Below, piece by piece: positions 47,801 to 60,415 of a DNA stretch of 64,000 nucleotides. The stretch comes from Bombus terrestris (taxonomy: Eukaryota > Arthropoda > Insecta > Hymenoptera > Apidae). How positions within the stretch are numbered: the stretch's first letter is position 1; every line of letters starts with the position of its first letter. Both the position numbers and the translations under genes were made by a program. Under the pieces are notes generated by a model, which was not told the origin of the DNA, ran no database searches, and saw only the letters and a program-made list of their open reading frames with translations. The DNA is taken from NCBI RefSeq assembly GCF_910591885.1, contig NC_063269.1, positions 2,418,001 through 2,482,000 of the forward strand. The letters are read 5' to 3'.

Positions 47801-48102
47801 ACGAGTTCATTCGTCGCCTCCAGTTAAAGGTTAACGAATGTAACACGTGTTAAAAGACGTATACAGAAATTCTCGTGGTCGTTATGGGAAGTACCCAAGG
47901 TTCACGTAATGCATATGAAAACGCGGATTTAATCCCGCAGTCTTTGTGTAGCATTCTTTCCTATACTTTGTCTTAATATAAAGGGCCGCATAAAGAAGAT
48001 TCTGACGTAAATGTCACGTTATTTTTTACAATCCTTTTCCTAGATTTTCCGCGAATAAAAATGCCAACGTAATATAATTATATACGCAAAGCAGCGAGTC
48101 CT
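44840..48102. other. non-coding stretch
   Basis: 45380-45640 is CpG-rich and repeat-free, with the look of a regulatory element. A 136-codon frame (46049-46459, + strand) begins at TTG, has its first internal ATG only near the end and shows no domain. A 92-codon frame just before it (45699-45974) also begins at TTG. Neither is called. The rest is AT-rich. Confidence 0.4.
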
Positions 48103-48317
48103 TGCAAGTCAGTGCGGATGTTTATGCAGATTTATATTTTTATGAACACAACTGAAGAATCTGCAATCAACAACCTATCCAAATATCTACTTAATGGTGA
48201 CGCCATTATTCTAAATAAAAGTCAAATATTTTATATTTCTCTGCACATTGTGTAAGTACATTTTCTGCAACTTTGTACCCTAAACTTCCCACAGATGTAT
48301 AAACATCGGCACTCTAA
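48103..48317 (+). mobile_element. AT-rich MITE-like repeat, copy B with terminal inverted repeats
   Basis: The left end holds GTGCGGATGTTTATGCAGAT and the right end, read on the - strand, holds TTAGAGTGCCGATGTTTATA. Over about 19 bases the two ends match at all but about three positions, so the copy has short terminal inverted repeats. The interior continues TTTATATTTTTATGAACACAAC as in the other copies, then diverges. It is about 215 bp and encodes no protein. Confidence 0.65.
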
Positions 48318-51300
48318 AAATAATTTAAATCAATGAAGGGAACCGTGTGAGAAAAATAATTGTCATCTAATTGGCCTAAGACCGACCAGCAGACATCGAA
48401 CAGCGTAATCTGTTTCGACCAAGCGCGCAACCAGGTACAAAAGGAATCTCCGGTATGCGATGTTCCTGCGTATACAAAGAGGGCGGGTCGCACGTGTAAC
48501 AACGTCTTTGAATACAGCGATCCTTTATCTACAAGCAGCGAGGAAGTCGAAGGACGACGTTCAAATAGCTTCCAGAGTAAAATAGAGACTTTATCGCGCG
48601 ATGCCGCCGGCCGTATCGATGACTTCAGGTTTTCCAATGGCCCACGACTTCCGCTATGGTTTTACCCTTCCGCCGCGAGAGAAAGGTCGATCGATCTATC
48701 GCGAAACGTTCTCCGCGTGGCTTTAAGCGGTATTCTTTCTCATCTTCGTCCTGATGCTGGTCCGCTAACTGCTTACAAAGTCTGGCTCTCCATTCCCCTC
48801 AAGACGACTAAGCGATATTCCAACGGGAAAATATTAAATAATATTTTCTCATGGAATGGGAGTCGACAGTCGAATCGACGATAAATATTTGTCGAACGTT
48901 TTCCAACGGCGCGGAGACGATCGATACGCGAAAGAAGAAGTCGATGGAAGAGCAGCTTTCTTGGCTTTGTCTGCTGGAATTCTGCTTGACCGAGTCGCTC
49001 GGAGAATAAATCGCTCGCAAACGTATTGAGAGAGGGTGCGGTGAAATCTTGTAACTCGACCCTATTGTATCGTCTATCAACCGAGTTGCGATAGTTCGAA
49101 CGTATAGCTCCGAAATAAAAAAAGGCAAAGAGTTAAAAGTAAAACAAAAAAGGGGGAAATAGAATTTCAATGGTATCTGATAGAGGAGGGAGGATCTCTT
49201 CGGAGACCGACGAATACCTGTTTCGAAACAAGCACAATGAACCATCGATTCGCAACGATTCCAGTGGAATCGGCCGAACAATTTAATCCCGCCCGCGTTG
49301 TTTGCGTTCGTGGAAGAGAATGGCGCGATACGCGAGGAATAGAGGGAACGTATTAAGCGGAGAGACGATGGAACAGAAGTGAGCGGTATGCAATAGGAAA
49401 AGTAGAAGGGGTAGTAGAAACGACCGAGCACATTTGGAGGCGCGATTGAAAGGTAGAAGCGGAATTGTACGGCGGTGCTTTTGCAATCTTTTGTCGCGGG
49501 GGGTCACGAGAAAAGTTTCCTGACAAGGGAAAGGCGGAGGGGCAGGGATGAAAAAGGGCAGAGGGCCTCCTTGTTGCGCCGGGCTATTGAAAGGAAATTG
49601 AACCGGTTGTTTAGTCATGCAAACGCGATGCTACCGGCTGATTTCGTTTGCGTTACGTACGAAATGAAAGTTCACTGACCGGCAACCGTTTCCTGGAATC
49701 TGGCCGATCGTACCGATTCCATGCTTTACGATTTGAGCCAGTTTCGATGGCCGACCCTTTTCCTACCCCCCGCTTGCATACACGTGAACGCGTTTCACCG
49801 CGTTCCATTTAAAATAGACGACTGGACAGAGAAGTACGATCGACGAAATTGCGACGCGAACTTGGCTCGAATCTCAGCCAGCTTTAAAAAAGATTCTCGC
49901 GGGGCTGCGATTTATTTCTTTCGTTCCGAACCCGGAAGCTTCTTTGGAATTATTCCAGCTAATTAGTCCAGATATTCTCGAATTTTTATTTTTATCTTAT
50001 TTAAGATATAATTTTCTCTTACTTGGGTTTCACGTTAAGTGTAGGTATTGTTCTGGAAAAATCATAGTTCTTAGATAGTAGAACTTCTACTTGGATACAT
50101 TTCCAGATTGCTTTTAAACTTTACCAATATAATCGTGGATACAGTACTTGTACAATTTCGGAATATTTTATATAATACGCATAATACGTGGATACGAATT
50201 TACAAGTGTTCGAATACTTTCGTGAACCGTTGCAATATACATTTGATATACTTCACTTATATCACATCTACATCGTTTAAATTAAAATTAAAACTCGTTA
50301 TCGGTAGGCTTTTTAGAATATATTACAACGAAAGTAGTAAATATCAGAAAATTACAACCTCGGCGTGTCCACTATTCCCGTTTATTTTAATTCACGGTTA
50401 AACAAAGTGGCGGAAAATGGTATGGCTCGCTGGACAAAATTCCCAGTGAATTTCTCGTGTTATCGTGCGCTATTTGCCACGAAAATAGCTCGAGACGCGC
50501 GTTTTTCGGTAAATATATGCGTGCGTCAAGAGTGAAACAGCAGGGCAAATATTTCGCGAGTTTCCACGTGTCGTCACTGCCAGGAAATCTGTTTGTTCTC
50601 CCATTTTCGGGGACGTCGCGACAAATTCGAAACAAATACACCACATGCTAATTCGCCAGTGTTACGTTCCGGATCCTGTTTGGTCAAGTGATCGGTTTAC
50701 GTTGACGATACTCTATTTGCTGTCTTATTTCCCTATTTATTATCATAAGCAAGTTAATCGATTCAGATTAAGTATGTTCGTCAAGATGGAAAAGATGGTT
50801 AGTTTTTGAAAATTATTGAATTATTTCGTATTTCGCTTCTCTTTTATCATACACTCTATACGAATTATTTTTGGATCAAATTTCTGAGGAAGAGGTAAGG
50901 CAGCATTATACAAATGTAGCTACGTTTGGTAACAGAAAGATCCATTTGTTTTAACAGCACACATTTGTTATGTGTTGGACAGAAAGGTTTTCAGTAGTCG
51001 TTTGTAACCTTCTTTTCTATTTTAGTCGCTGTGCTTTTCGCGTTTTATCAAGCGTTTGCTTCTTCTTTTTCGAGCAAACGTTTCGCGCGGTTGTCTATCG
51101 TGTCTCGCAATAAAATGTCACTTTACAGATAACACGTTCTTAATTGTTCCGCAATTACTCGAGAGAAAAAAGGACACGTCTAGACGAACCGAGAAAAGAA
51201 ACTTATACACCTGTGGTTACGTTTTATTGGTTACCACTCCGTGATGAAACTTATAGAGTATCCTAAACGATAGAAAACGTCCTGCGGATAAAACTGTATC

Positions 51301-51637
51301 GTTTGAAACGAGTCACGTTCCATAAGTGAATTACGCCGGAGAATTCTCTGGCTTTTACGTTCTTTCTTGTCTCTTTTTTTTTCTTTCTCTTACGCTCTCC
51401 CTTTTTATCAAATGCGAAAAGTATACGCACGGCAATATACTCAGGTACTATCAAAAAGTTGATCCAGATAGACGAACATCGCGAACCGCTTTAGGTTTTA
51501 AACGTTTGAAAATTTTAAATGTTCAAAAGCTGTTGCGTACGTTTAATTAATCCACGCTCGAATTTTTCTCCGGTCACATTTTTTATCTCCTTCGCGGGGT
51601 CGTTCGTCGTTGCGATAAATTTCCTCTTCGCTTCTCA

Positions 51638-51640
<3 letters not shown>
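48318..51640. other. non-coding stretch with CpG-rich patch
   Basis: 48360-49560 is CpG-containing, with a 174-codon + frame (48360-48884) and a 207-codon - frame (48808-49431). The first starts at TTG and contains no ATG, the second is hydrophobic, F/S/L-rich and has no domain. I take both as by-products of base composition. 49980-50400 and 50700-51050 are AT-rich. No RNA gene seen. Confidence 0.4.

Positions 51641-51682
<42 letters not shown>
51641..51682. repeat. (TC)n microsatellite
   Basis: About 21 uninterrupted TC units, the longest pure dinucleotide run in the window, followed by ACACACATATACACACAC and, at 51729-51747, an A-rich run. Confidence 0.9.
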
Positions 51683-51684
<2 letters not shown>

Positions 51685-53388
51685 ATACACACATATACAC
51701 ACACGCTCGCTCATTCACTCGTTCATTGCAAAAAAAAAAAAAGAAAAAATGGTTGCTGTAAATTAACGTTTAATTATGCACCGGTGGTGCTATCGTGCAT
51801 TATATTATGAGATGGAGGTAACATGGTCATTGGCGAAATCCAAACTCGATAACACCGATACCGGCCTCTGATTTATGGTTTCACGAATTAAAATCGTATC
51901 AGGATTAACCGGCACAGGATCGGTGGAATTTTTCGAAATGCAAGTCATCCCGCGATTCGTTCGTTTAATCGACGCGCAAGGTTGTAATCGGGTTGAACGA
52001 ACTGAATTTTTTTCCACGTTTTCATTGCTTATTCATCAAAGAGAAGCTGAGGTTTTAGAAAGTAAATAACGAATTTCAGTCGACGCACGGAATGGTTTAA
52101 TCGGGCTTCGTTTCATTTAAACGCTTTTCCCGGATGATGTTTCGACCCGGGCGTTTGCTACTTTAATTTTTACGTTAGCAGTAATTTAGTTACTGCTATA
52201 ATATAATTATACTTTATTATACTTTGTGATAATCACGCTTTCCTATACATTTTATGATACGTTTAAAAGTTAGGCGTATCGAGAAGGGGCCAAAAACAAG
52301 ATAAAGTAAACGCAATTATGGCGGGTATCTCTCCAAGTTTTAACGCGTATCCACGAGTTTCGCCAACATTATCTCGCGAGTCAATTCTCACGTGTTTCTT
52401 ACTGCTGACTCGCGACTTACTTCTGTCAAAATTTCAGTTCCTCTTCGTTTCCTTTGCACACGTTCCTTTATGTATTTAACCGAACAAGCGTTACCTAAGA
52501 CTACCTTATCTCTCGAACATTTCCACGTCAAAGAACATTCGAGTGTCATCAACATTCAAGAACATCAACATTCAACATTCAACATTCAAGACCAAGGAAT
52601 CGTCGATGTCTGTACGATCGCGATAACTCGCCATATCGTAGTCGCCATATTACTTTCGTGTTATTTTTGGCTCTATCAACAAGCGCAGACGATCCATTCT
52701 CAGAATAATTAGCTCTGAATTAGTTGTAATATTTCTTCTCGTTTCTATTTCTGACACGCTATGAACATTTTATCTCTCATTCGTTATTGTCAATGTAATT
52801 CTTTTTCGTAACACTCAACTATTGCCTGTTACTTACTAAATAAATAAATAAATTTCTTTTAAGAAACTTGCCATGGTGACGTAGTGCCATTAGCGAGACC
52901 AGCCGATTGCTCATCCGGATTACGCCACAGCAATTTAAAGACCACCCTCTGGTAGTTCTGGTTTCACGATTATCGTTCCGCGTTGGGCACTGTCCGAGAA
53001 AATGCGCTTTCTGTCAAAGCCGGAACTTATCAGTGCTGAGATTTTTCTAGAGGTTAGAGAAAACATATCTCGTACGGTGTTCTTGTTGGATATATAAGGC
53101 AAGAGGAATGACGAGAAGGAAAGTATCACGGGTCGAGTTGGACCCACGAGGTCTTCCATTATTCCTATATTTTTTTATTTTTCCATTCATACGTAAGCTC
53201 TGTCTAATTTACAGTCACTCTTACTCTGTGTCCTTCGAGGATTATCGAGATTAGGATTATCGAGATTAGAAAGAAAGAGAGAGAGCTTCTTGTGGCGTGC
53301 AAAGTGATGAATGTTTTATCACAGAACGTTTGTAACAAATGATCACAATTGTGAAAATCTTTCACTGGCGTGTTTTCTATAAAAGATA
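51683..53388. other. non-coding stretch with short duplications
   Basis: 52533-52593 contains several AACATTC-type 7-bp units. AGGATTATCGAGATT (15 bp) is exactly duplicated at 53238-53252 and 53253-53267. 51790-52150 is repeat-free mixed DNA with a regulatory look. No gene. Confidence 0.45.
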
Positions 53389-53420
53389 CAGTGACTGCAA
53401 AAGATATTTAAACACACTAT
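53389..53420 (+). mobile_element. possible Tc1-like terminal repeat relic
   Basis: Directly after a TA (53387-53388) comes CAGTGACTGCAAAAGATATT followed by TAAACACAC. Known: several Tc1-like elements of insects begin CAGTG.(C/T)TGCAAAAGTATTT. No partner repeat in opposite orientation and no transposase frame were found nearby, so only an eroded end, or a chance match, is left. Confidence 0.3.
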
Positions 53421-55290
53421 TATTCTTCGATAAAGCGTTTCTCTTTCATCAGACAATTATATCAACTAAAATTCAAATTGTCAATGTAAAAAATGAACAT
53501 CCTACTATCGATACTATATCAATTTATAGCAAATACCACTTGCCAGTCCATTCCACAAAAGCTAAACACAGAAATTTGATCAATCGGTACTTCAGTTTTG
53601 AGATACATAACAAAACTTGTCGTCCGATTGTACGAACTTGTACGAACGAAAACTTGTACGAACAAGTCGCTGTTCGCATTGAGTTTTACAAGAGGTTGTA
53701 GAAAATGCGGTACTGCTGGCTCGACCTCCTTTTTACTCTTATTCTACCGCTCGTTAAAGCAGTTTGAACGTTAAGTAACAGTCTTATTCGCCGCATGGCG
53801 TGCCGCAACGAATACGAGCCGACAATAACGCGAGTAAGCAGCGCGCAGTTTCAAGGAATTCCTGGCTGGATCCCCGTGCGGACTGCGCTATCGCTTCCGG
53901 ATCGAGTACGATAGCGGAGCAGGCAATGGGATCGCTGGTTCATTAATTACAAATCGCATTATGAAACTCGGTAGCGCGGAATCTCTAGTTGTTCGCGCCA
54001 GGAAAGGAGATAATGAACGTTCCGACGCGAGGGAGCTTTTTACAAGCGGAACGGGAACGATCGGTTAATGCGAGTTGTCTTCGAGCTCCGATCATTATTG
54101 CTGCTCCCTGTTAAATCGTCTTTATCAGGAGGTTGTGCGTCTTGGAAAATTTCTGGATGAAAATGTGATTTGACGCGTGCAAATTCGACGATAGACCGTC
54201 GTTCAATTTTAATCTCGTCAGGAATAAATTTATCAGAAATTAAGTTTTGCGACAGAGTCGAACTATCGTTTTGGTTTTTAGAGAAAAATGATGTAACGTA
54301 TATATGTGGCTATCGGGTATTAGAAAATTCTATACATATGGGAAGAGTTTGCTGATTATTCGATAACGTTCGTTGGATCTTTTGGAGTAGCTGGTTCATA
54401 GGAAAATAAACTAAATGTACTTGTACAAGGTTTCTGAAATCTTTTTGTACAAACTTTGCAAGTGATTCTAAGTAAAATAAGAATAAAGTAACACGCAGCA
54501 CGCGATCCATCGATGCTTCATTGAGAAATATATAACAAACGTGGCATGGGATTTATCGCGGGCCGATGTTGGTTACGACTTTGTCTTATCTCATCGAATA
54601 CAGGTTTTGTCATGTTGATTCTCATAATTCATTGCGATAACTACCGACGAACAGTATCATCGTACCTTCCACTGTTCGTATTTTTATTGCCTTTTTAATA
54701 AAACATTTACGGACTTTTTGTTACATAGTATTTTATTTTTGCTCATAAAATAATATCGATGTCTTTCAAAAAATGAAATTACATTTTTTATCTGACATTT
54801 GTAGTAAAAAGGGATTCTCAAGTATAACTGCTTAGATGAATGAAATTTTCCGCAATTTCCAGCTTTTACACTAGGGATAAAGTTTCATAAAAAGTGTTCG
54901 ATCCTGACGAGTTCCAACGAGCCCATCGCGCGGAAGGACAAACGAATCACGTTCTTATCTGTTCGATACGAGTTTCCGGCGAGGGGCGTTTAACGTCCAC
55001 TCCCATAAACTGTGAACATCCCGACGAAACTCTTAACCATGCACGATTAATCGTTTCGCGCGTAAACGCGAACCGGCGTTAACGCGATCGTAAAAACGTC
55101 GATGTAACGAGCCAGGTGGCAGTAGCGTTCAAAGTGAACATCTGGTCCGTTCCGTGGCCAGCCATCGATAATTTATCCAGCCCCGTTAACAAGTTCAGCT
55201 AATAAAATTAACACGCCTAATCGTGCCTCTTTAACACGCCGGCATGTGAAATTCATAAATAAATCAAGCCCGGCGAGGCTGACCACGTTA
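53421..55290. other. non-coding stretch
   Basis: TTGTACGAAC recurs three times at about 53624-53662. 53780-54110 and 54890-55290 mix CpG and ATTA words without repeats and look like regulatory DNA. No gene recognised. Confidence 0.4.
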
Positions 55291-55678
55291 CAGATTAAAC
55301 ACGAGCCTAAATATCTCTATAAATAATTGAAACGCATCATTAATATTAAAATAATCGTTCGTAGAGTCGTATCGAACGTCCTCGACCACATTTAAATTCT
55401 CTTTATGATCATGCTACAGATTAATAGTATATGTATATTTATGCAAATTTATATTTTTAGTACCTCCAAAGATTTTATAAATAGCGTTTTACTTGGAATA
55501 TTCTGTATATTTTCATGTATACATACGCATTCTGTACATTTCTGTGCATTTGAATTTCTCACAAATGCATTAGCATACTCAATCTGCAGATTAAACGCGA
55601 AGGTAAAATGTCTGTATAAATAATTGAAATACATTGAGAATCTTAAAATGATCATCTATAAAATCATGTCGAACACGT
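55291..55678 (+). repeat. direct repeat pair flanking a MITE-like fragment
   Basis: About 91 bp starting CAGATTAAACACGAGCCTAAA (55291-55381) recurs as CAGATTAAACGCGAAGGTAAA (55587-55678). Both continue with a CTATAAATAATTGAAA-type segment and end near TCGAAC. The offset is 296 bp. The interval holds a fragment of the MITE-like family (55425-55560). The structure is a duplication around, or including, an insertion. Confidence 0.6.
55425..55560 (+). mobile_element. AT-rich MITE-like repeat, copy C (partial)
   Basis: GTATATTTATGCAAATTTAT and ATTTTTAG align with the family start, and TTTTACTTGGAATATTCTGT aligns with the interior of the copy at 24930. The terminal TTAGACTG is eroded and no right end is seen. 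Confidence 0.5.
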
Positions 55679-56464
55679 TCTCAGCGTATTGCATCGTTGG
55701 TCGGCGACCAGTTTCACGATCCTGTTACGGCGAACATCGATTTTTCTATTGCGAGCCTTGTATCGCCATGTGATCATCCTCGATCTCCTTTTTATTGATT
55801 CGCGTTGCCCCGCGGTACGAGCGTAACGCGTTCGCCCGTACATCGAATATGATAATATAGAAAGTTATGGTGGCATTAGCATAGTCACGGCGTTTCCCTT
55901 TCCACTTACGTACGTACACGTATTACGAACGCATGCGCGCAAGCGAGACAGAACTCGGCTCGTGCCTTCGTTATCTATGCTGACCACATGCCGCGTAATC
56001 TTCTTCATTATATCTGCTCGCCTGTTTTACATTTGCATTAAACGAAAATGTTTGCGTACGCGCGTTCCACCGAGCGATAACGTCGGGACTTGTGCTGACT
56101 GCCACCGAGAGTCCTCCCCTTGTACAAATCAGCCTTGGTTAAATCGGCGAACGAACGAGTTCGGCCGAGCCTTGCAGTTTTCTGCTCGTTGCCGGTCGTT
56201 TGCCTCGACCGAGGAAGATTTCATTGCGGAAGGAGTGGCTGCTTTTTATCCCGCCGACCTCTTGTTGCGGAAGAAGCTTCTCTTTCAAACGACGTCGTGG
56301 AAGCAGTTCAATGCTCGTTTGTTTGGGATTTAAGTTTGCTATCTGTCTCGGCCGTGGTAAGAAGGAAGTCTGCCTCCAACGAAACTTCATTTTGGCCTTC
56401 CTCCGTGCATCCGATTCTCGATCTTATCGTCTGAACTGATTTTGACTATTCGTGGTAGTAATAT
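55679..56464. other. non-coding stretch, CpG-rich from 55.7 to 56.4 kb
   Basis: Dense CpG with TACGTACGTACAC (55908-55920) and GCATGCGC words and overlapping open frames on both strands. It resembles a promoter or enhancer, but no initiator, donor or recognised peptide was found. Confidence 0.35.
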
Positions 56465-56645
56465 GTCTGACTAGCGTTCAATTTTCTACTTTCAGAATTA
56501 TCTAGTATCTATCCACGATAGGAAAATTCTGGTATCTAGTTTTCATAGGAACTACAATATATTTGTCATCTATGAGTTTGTTTCGGGTATCGATAGAGAG
56601 CGACGCGTCTGACCAGTGTGAAATTTTCTACTTTCGAAATCAGTC
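56465..56645. repeat. direct duplication of a 38-bp segment
   Basis: GTCTGACTAGCGTTCAATTT at 56465 and GTCTGACCAGTGTGAAATTT at 56607 both continue TCTACTTTC and then GAA(A)T. The offset is 142 bp. The intervening DNA holds TAGTATCTATCC and GGTATCTAGTTT, possibly a further internal duplication. Confidence 0.5.
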
Positions 56646-59600
56646 GACAGCGTGCAGCTTGGAAAATTATCACGTTTGATCCTGTACGTACGAAGTCTAA
56701 GATTTCTTATTCTTTACTGTATATCTTTGATATATTCAACGTTAAAAAACACACTCTATTACGATGTAATAATATATAACGTTATTTGCATCTGACGATA
56801 TTTAATCGTCACTGCAAAAATTTTAATTGAAAGCCTGATAAATTGTTTCTTTGATTCACGAAACGCATAGTCTAGTCGATTTTTACCGGTTCCTTTGGAC
56901 AGCGGTTCGAAGACTGCGGCAGAAACTCGGGGGTGTCTGCGCTATCGTGGAATTTTCGGTGGGTTGCCGCGAACCAGGCAAATTCCAGCAACGGCAATTA
57001 ACGGGAGCACTTTAGTGTGTATCTCGTGGTCGTGGCCAGACAAAGGGAAGGATTCGTTGATGGAGGCACGCGAGAGTAGTTGCTATCCCCGACTCTCTCG
57101 CCCGGCAAACATTGTTTCGTTGAGCCGGGGCGAGTTTCGAGAGTACGTCGGCTGCTTGGCCGCCGGAAATCTCAGAGAACAACACACCTAACCCAAGCCA
57201 CGCTGCCAGTTTCTTTTCCAACGTCGTCGTTCGTTCGTGGATCCGAATCTGTTCGCGTTCAGCTGCATTTTGCATCATCAATCTTCGTCTTTGCTGAACG
57301 AGCGTTCACCGGAAACGAAGGCGTCCGTTCACTGATGGACGTTTCAATTTTCCAGCCGAGTTTATTCGACCGATTTATCCCGTGATCACGAACTCTTGCG
57401 AACGATCGATCGGTATCAACCCGGAGGATTTGTTCAAATACATCACCGCGATCCTTTATCATTTTCACGTTCGATCGTTGATGATTTTCCGTGTAAAAGG
57501 GGTAGACGCATAAGGGGATGGATATTCGAGGTGTTCGTTTCTTAGGAAAGAAACATGGAAAAGCATCCTCACGAGGAAAAAGAGAAAATACCGAATCGTA
57601 TCAGCTAAAAGCTATCCCCTACTTTCCATCTCTTAATTTACCCGCTATATTTTCCCAACGAACCGCGTCAGCGTCCCGCTCTTCTAGACGTTTTTCCATC
57701 TCCCTAAGTATGAAACGATCCCTGAAAGGAAGACGGAACAGCGTACGGGGCAGATGCATTTCCATCTGTGCTGACTCCTGCATTCGTTGTGCATCGTTAA
57801 ACGTTCTTCTTCGGTTGTTTCGTAGTTACATCAAACAGACATATTACGTACATAGTTTCGGATAACTCGTCCTAATGCAATAAAGAAAAATCTGTTGGAA
57901 CACAGAGAAGCAAAAAGGAGAATAATCTTTAAAACTAACGCGTGACTTTCGGTGATCTTCGTCTTTCGTTTCGATCATAACGTTAACAACAGATGTGACC
58001 ATTTTGCCTAACGAAAAGTTGTGTGTCCTATTTCTAAAATTATGTCTTAGAAGCTAATTCTATTACGCTATGAACCGATTTTATTTTTCCCGATTTCTCC
58101 TCAACCTTTTCCTTTTTATCATTTTTACAAAATCGTCGCAACTTCCTAACGCCACCGATAGAAACGCTTTAATGCAATTCTTCGTTTTTGTCCAGCAGCG
58201 GAATCACAGCTCATGGCCCCATTTCGCAGTGAGATCAGCCGGTGCCAGCGTTATTTCGGTTGATCGATGCAACGCACCTGCGTACCCCCTGATTTATATC
58301 CAGGGCTGCTGGTTCGTTTTAATCTCCCTTCGCCACTGGAACCACCCGTGACATTTGTAATCCGAGAAAATCGGCCGTACCTACTTGCCAAAGTGGCTGA
58401 ACGTTTAATGGTAACCGTCGTTCGTTGATTTGTCAAACCGTAGGGGTGACTCGGTCGGTTTTCTTAAGCGATTACATTCTGGCCGAGTGTAATAACAGTG
58501 AAAAATAGCAGCCATCCCCGACGGTTATGTAAAAGCACATCGTCCTTGATAGATCAACAGGATGATGCGAAGAACGCGAAATAACAAGGGCCATTTCTCT
58601 TCGTTCTTGCTTGTTGCTCTCGATGTCAAGTGGTTTTTCTCTCTCTTTCTCCCTCTCCTTTTTTTCTGTTTCCTACACTTAGTACCCACTTCGGGCTGGG
58701 AAATGGTCGTGAGATAGAATATCGTCCGCAACTTACGTCCATCTTCCAAAGCACGGATATATCGTGCTTGCGTAACGCCATGAATCATGAATGTCGTTTC
58801 GTGCTACGTTCGAGATGCATACGGTTGTTACGTGCGTTCCACGAGACCAGTTTCTGCGGCCCACTCTCCAGGACCGAAAAGGTAGATCCGGTTAACGATT
58901 AAAGAAACTCTGGCTCAGCAACTTGAGCTTGAAACCTAATTTACGATTCGCGTGCGACGCGCATGTACGTGTATGCCTTTTTCAGGTTAAGTTGTCGAGG
59001 TTAAGTGCAGAAGTAAGTGGCTTTTGAAACATCGCCGATTGCCTAGCGGTGCACTCGGTTGAAATTTATTAACAGAATCGAGAATGAAGTAGCGAAACTA
59101 CTACGTGATTTTTACGCTAGAATTAACGAACTTTGAGTTTTCAGCGGGCGCTAATTAGGGTCACGATTTCGAAAATGGTACACAAAGCTTAACTTTTAGA
59201 AACAGCCGAGATTACGCTTTATTCGACGATATCCCACGGCGATAGCGCGGTTATGCGAACGAAAAACTTGCAGATTAACAATCGCGGCTTAACTATGAGA
59301 GAGGCAAGAACCTAGTCGGTTTAACATTCTACTCGTGGTAGATCGTAACGCAGTTGCAACTCGGAATTTCGCGACATCATAATTGCGCGATTTCGTGCAC
59401 CCTGTCCGGGGAACCCTTCCTCGAATTACGTACTCGCTACTAGCGTGGCCAGTTTCCTTTTTTCTTTTTCTTTATCGTATTATCCAATCCGCACGCTCAC
59501 CGTTGGCCACGTTAAAACTCGCAAAATCTACGTGCTACACAGAACTGAACAGAAGATTAGTGGAATGATATGATACTGTGATAGTTACAAATATTCTCGC

Positions 59601-60267
59601 AACCATTGTATAACGATTAATATTTCATTAAAAAAATTGAATTATATAAAATAAAAATTAAAGACGACAAAAGGAAATAAACGTGTTTTGTTCGAGCTAA
59701 TTGAAATTTCACTTAGTGGTACTTCGGACGATAATATGCTACAATACCTAAGGTTTAACGTGTAATATCGAAAATGCGTGAGAAAGAAACGTTCGATGCG
59801 TTACGATCAATCGGTTCCGCGTTTCTTAGCTTTCTTTCTAGCTCTGCACGATAGATGGTAGAAAGTATTCGTAATAAACGACTGCTTACGAATTAGTCTC
59901 TCGTCGTCTCGTTCATCCATCATCTTATGTTGCAGCGTTTCCAGGTAACGCTCCTTGACGATCCATCAACTCGTAGTTCTTCCATTTGCTATCCGAACAG
60001 CGATTCGCTTTCAGACACCCGCGCCACATAGGTTATTAATAATTTACACGCCACTTCGAGTGCAACAGCCAAGGCAGCTTGTTTCATGCCCGTTGCATAA
60101 ATGTACGGCAAACGACATCGAATAATGTCCAACGACCGGATACATTGCCTGGATTCAAGTGGGAAACGATCGTTGAAATTGTAAATTCGATCCTGAGGGA
60201 TTCATCTAGCGAAAATTATTACTGCTTTGCATTGATGTGCGATTTCTCAGTTTTATGTTTCTAGCTA
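56646..60267. other. non-coding stretch with CpG-rich patch
   Basis: 56880-57460 is CpG-rich, with open frames on both strands that have no domain, and contains a GAGAGTAG...CTCTCTCG inverted segment near 57070-57105. 57530-59560 is mixed DNA, with ATG frames on the + strand at 57518-57865 and 58070-58351 that lack recognisable features. No RNA gene seen. Confidence 0.4.
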
Positions 60268-60415
60268 TTAGACTGTGGATGTTTGCGCGCTTATGAAAAA
60301 TTTATAAATGTACGTAATATGCAAAGATATGCAAAATATCGATGGTAAAGCAATCGTTATAAAATCTGACGAGCGAAATAAATCGCTATTTTATTCTATT
60401 TACATTGATTTACTT
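60268..60415 (-). mobile_element. AT-rich MITE-like repeat, copy D (partial)
   Basis: It begins TTAGACTGTGGATGTTTGCG, the clearest copy of the family end. It then follows copy E (27940) in the same orientation with GCAAAATATCGATGGTAAAG, CGTTATAAAATCTGACGAG and AAATAAAT. The right end is not recognisable. Confidence 0.55.

Noticed and set aside
48360..48884. 174-codon + strand frame
   Set aside because: It begins at TTG, contains no ATG and has no recognisable domain. Open frames of this size are expected in CpG-rich DNA poor in TAA/TAG.
48808..49431. 207-codon - strand frame
   Set aside because: F/S/L-rich composition, no domain, and overlap with another open frame on the opposite strand. 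Most likely a by-product of base composition.
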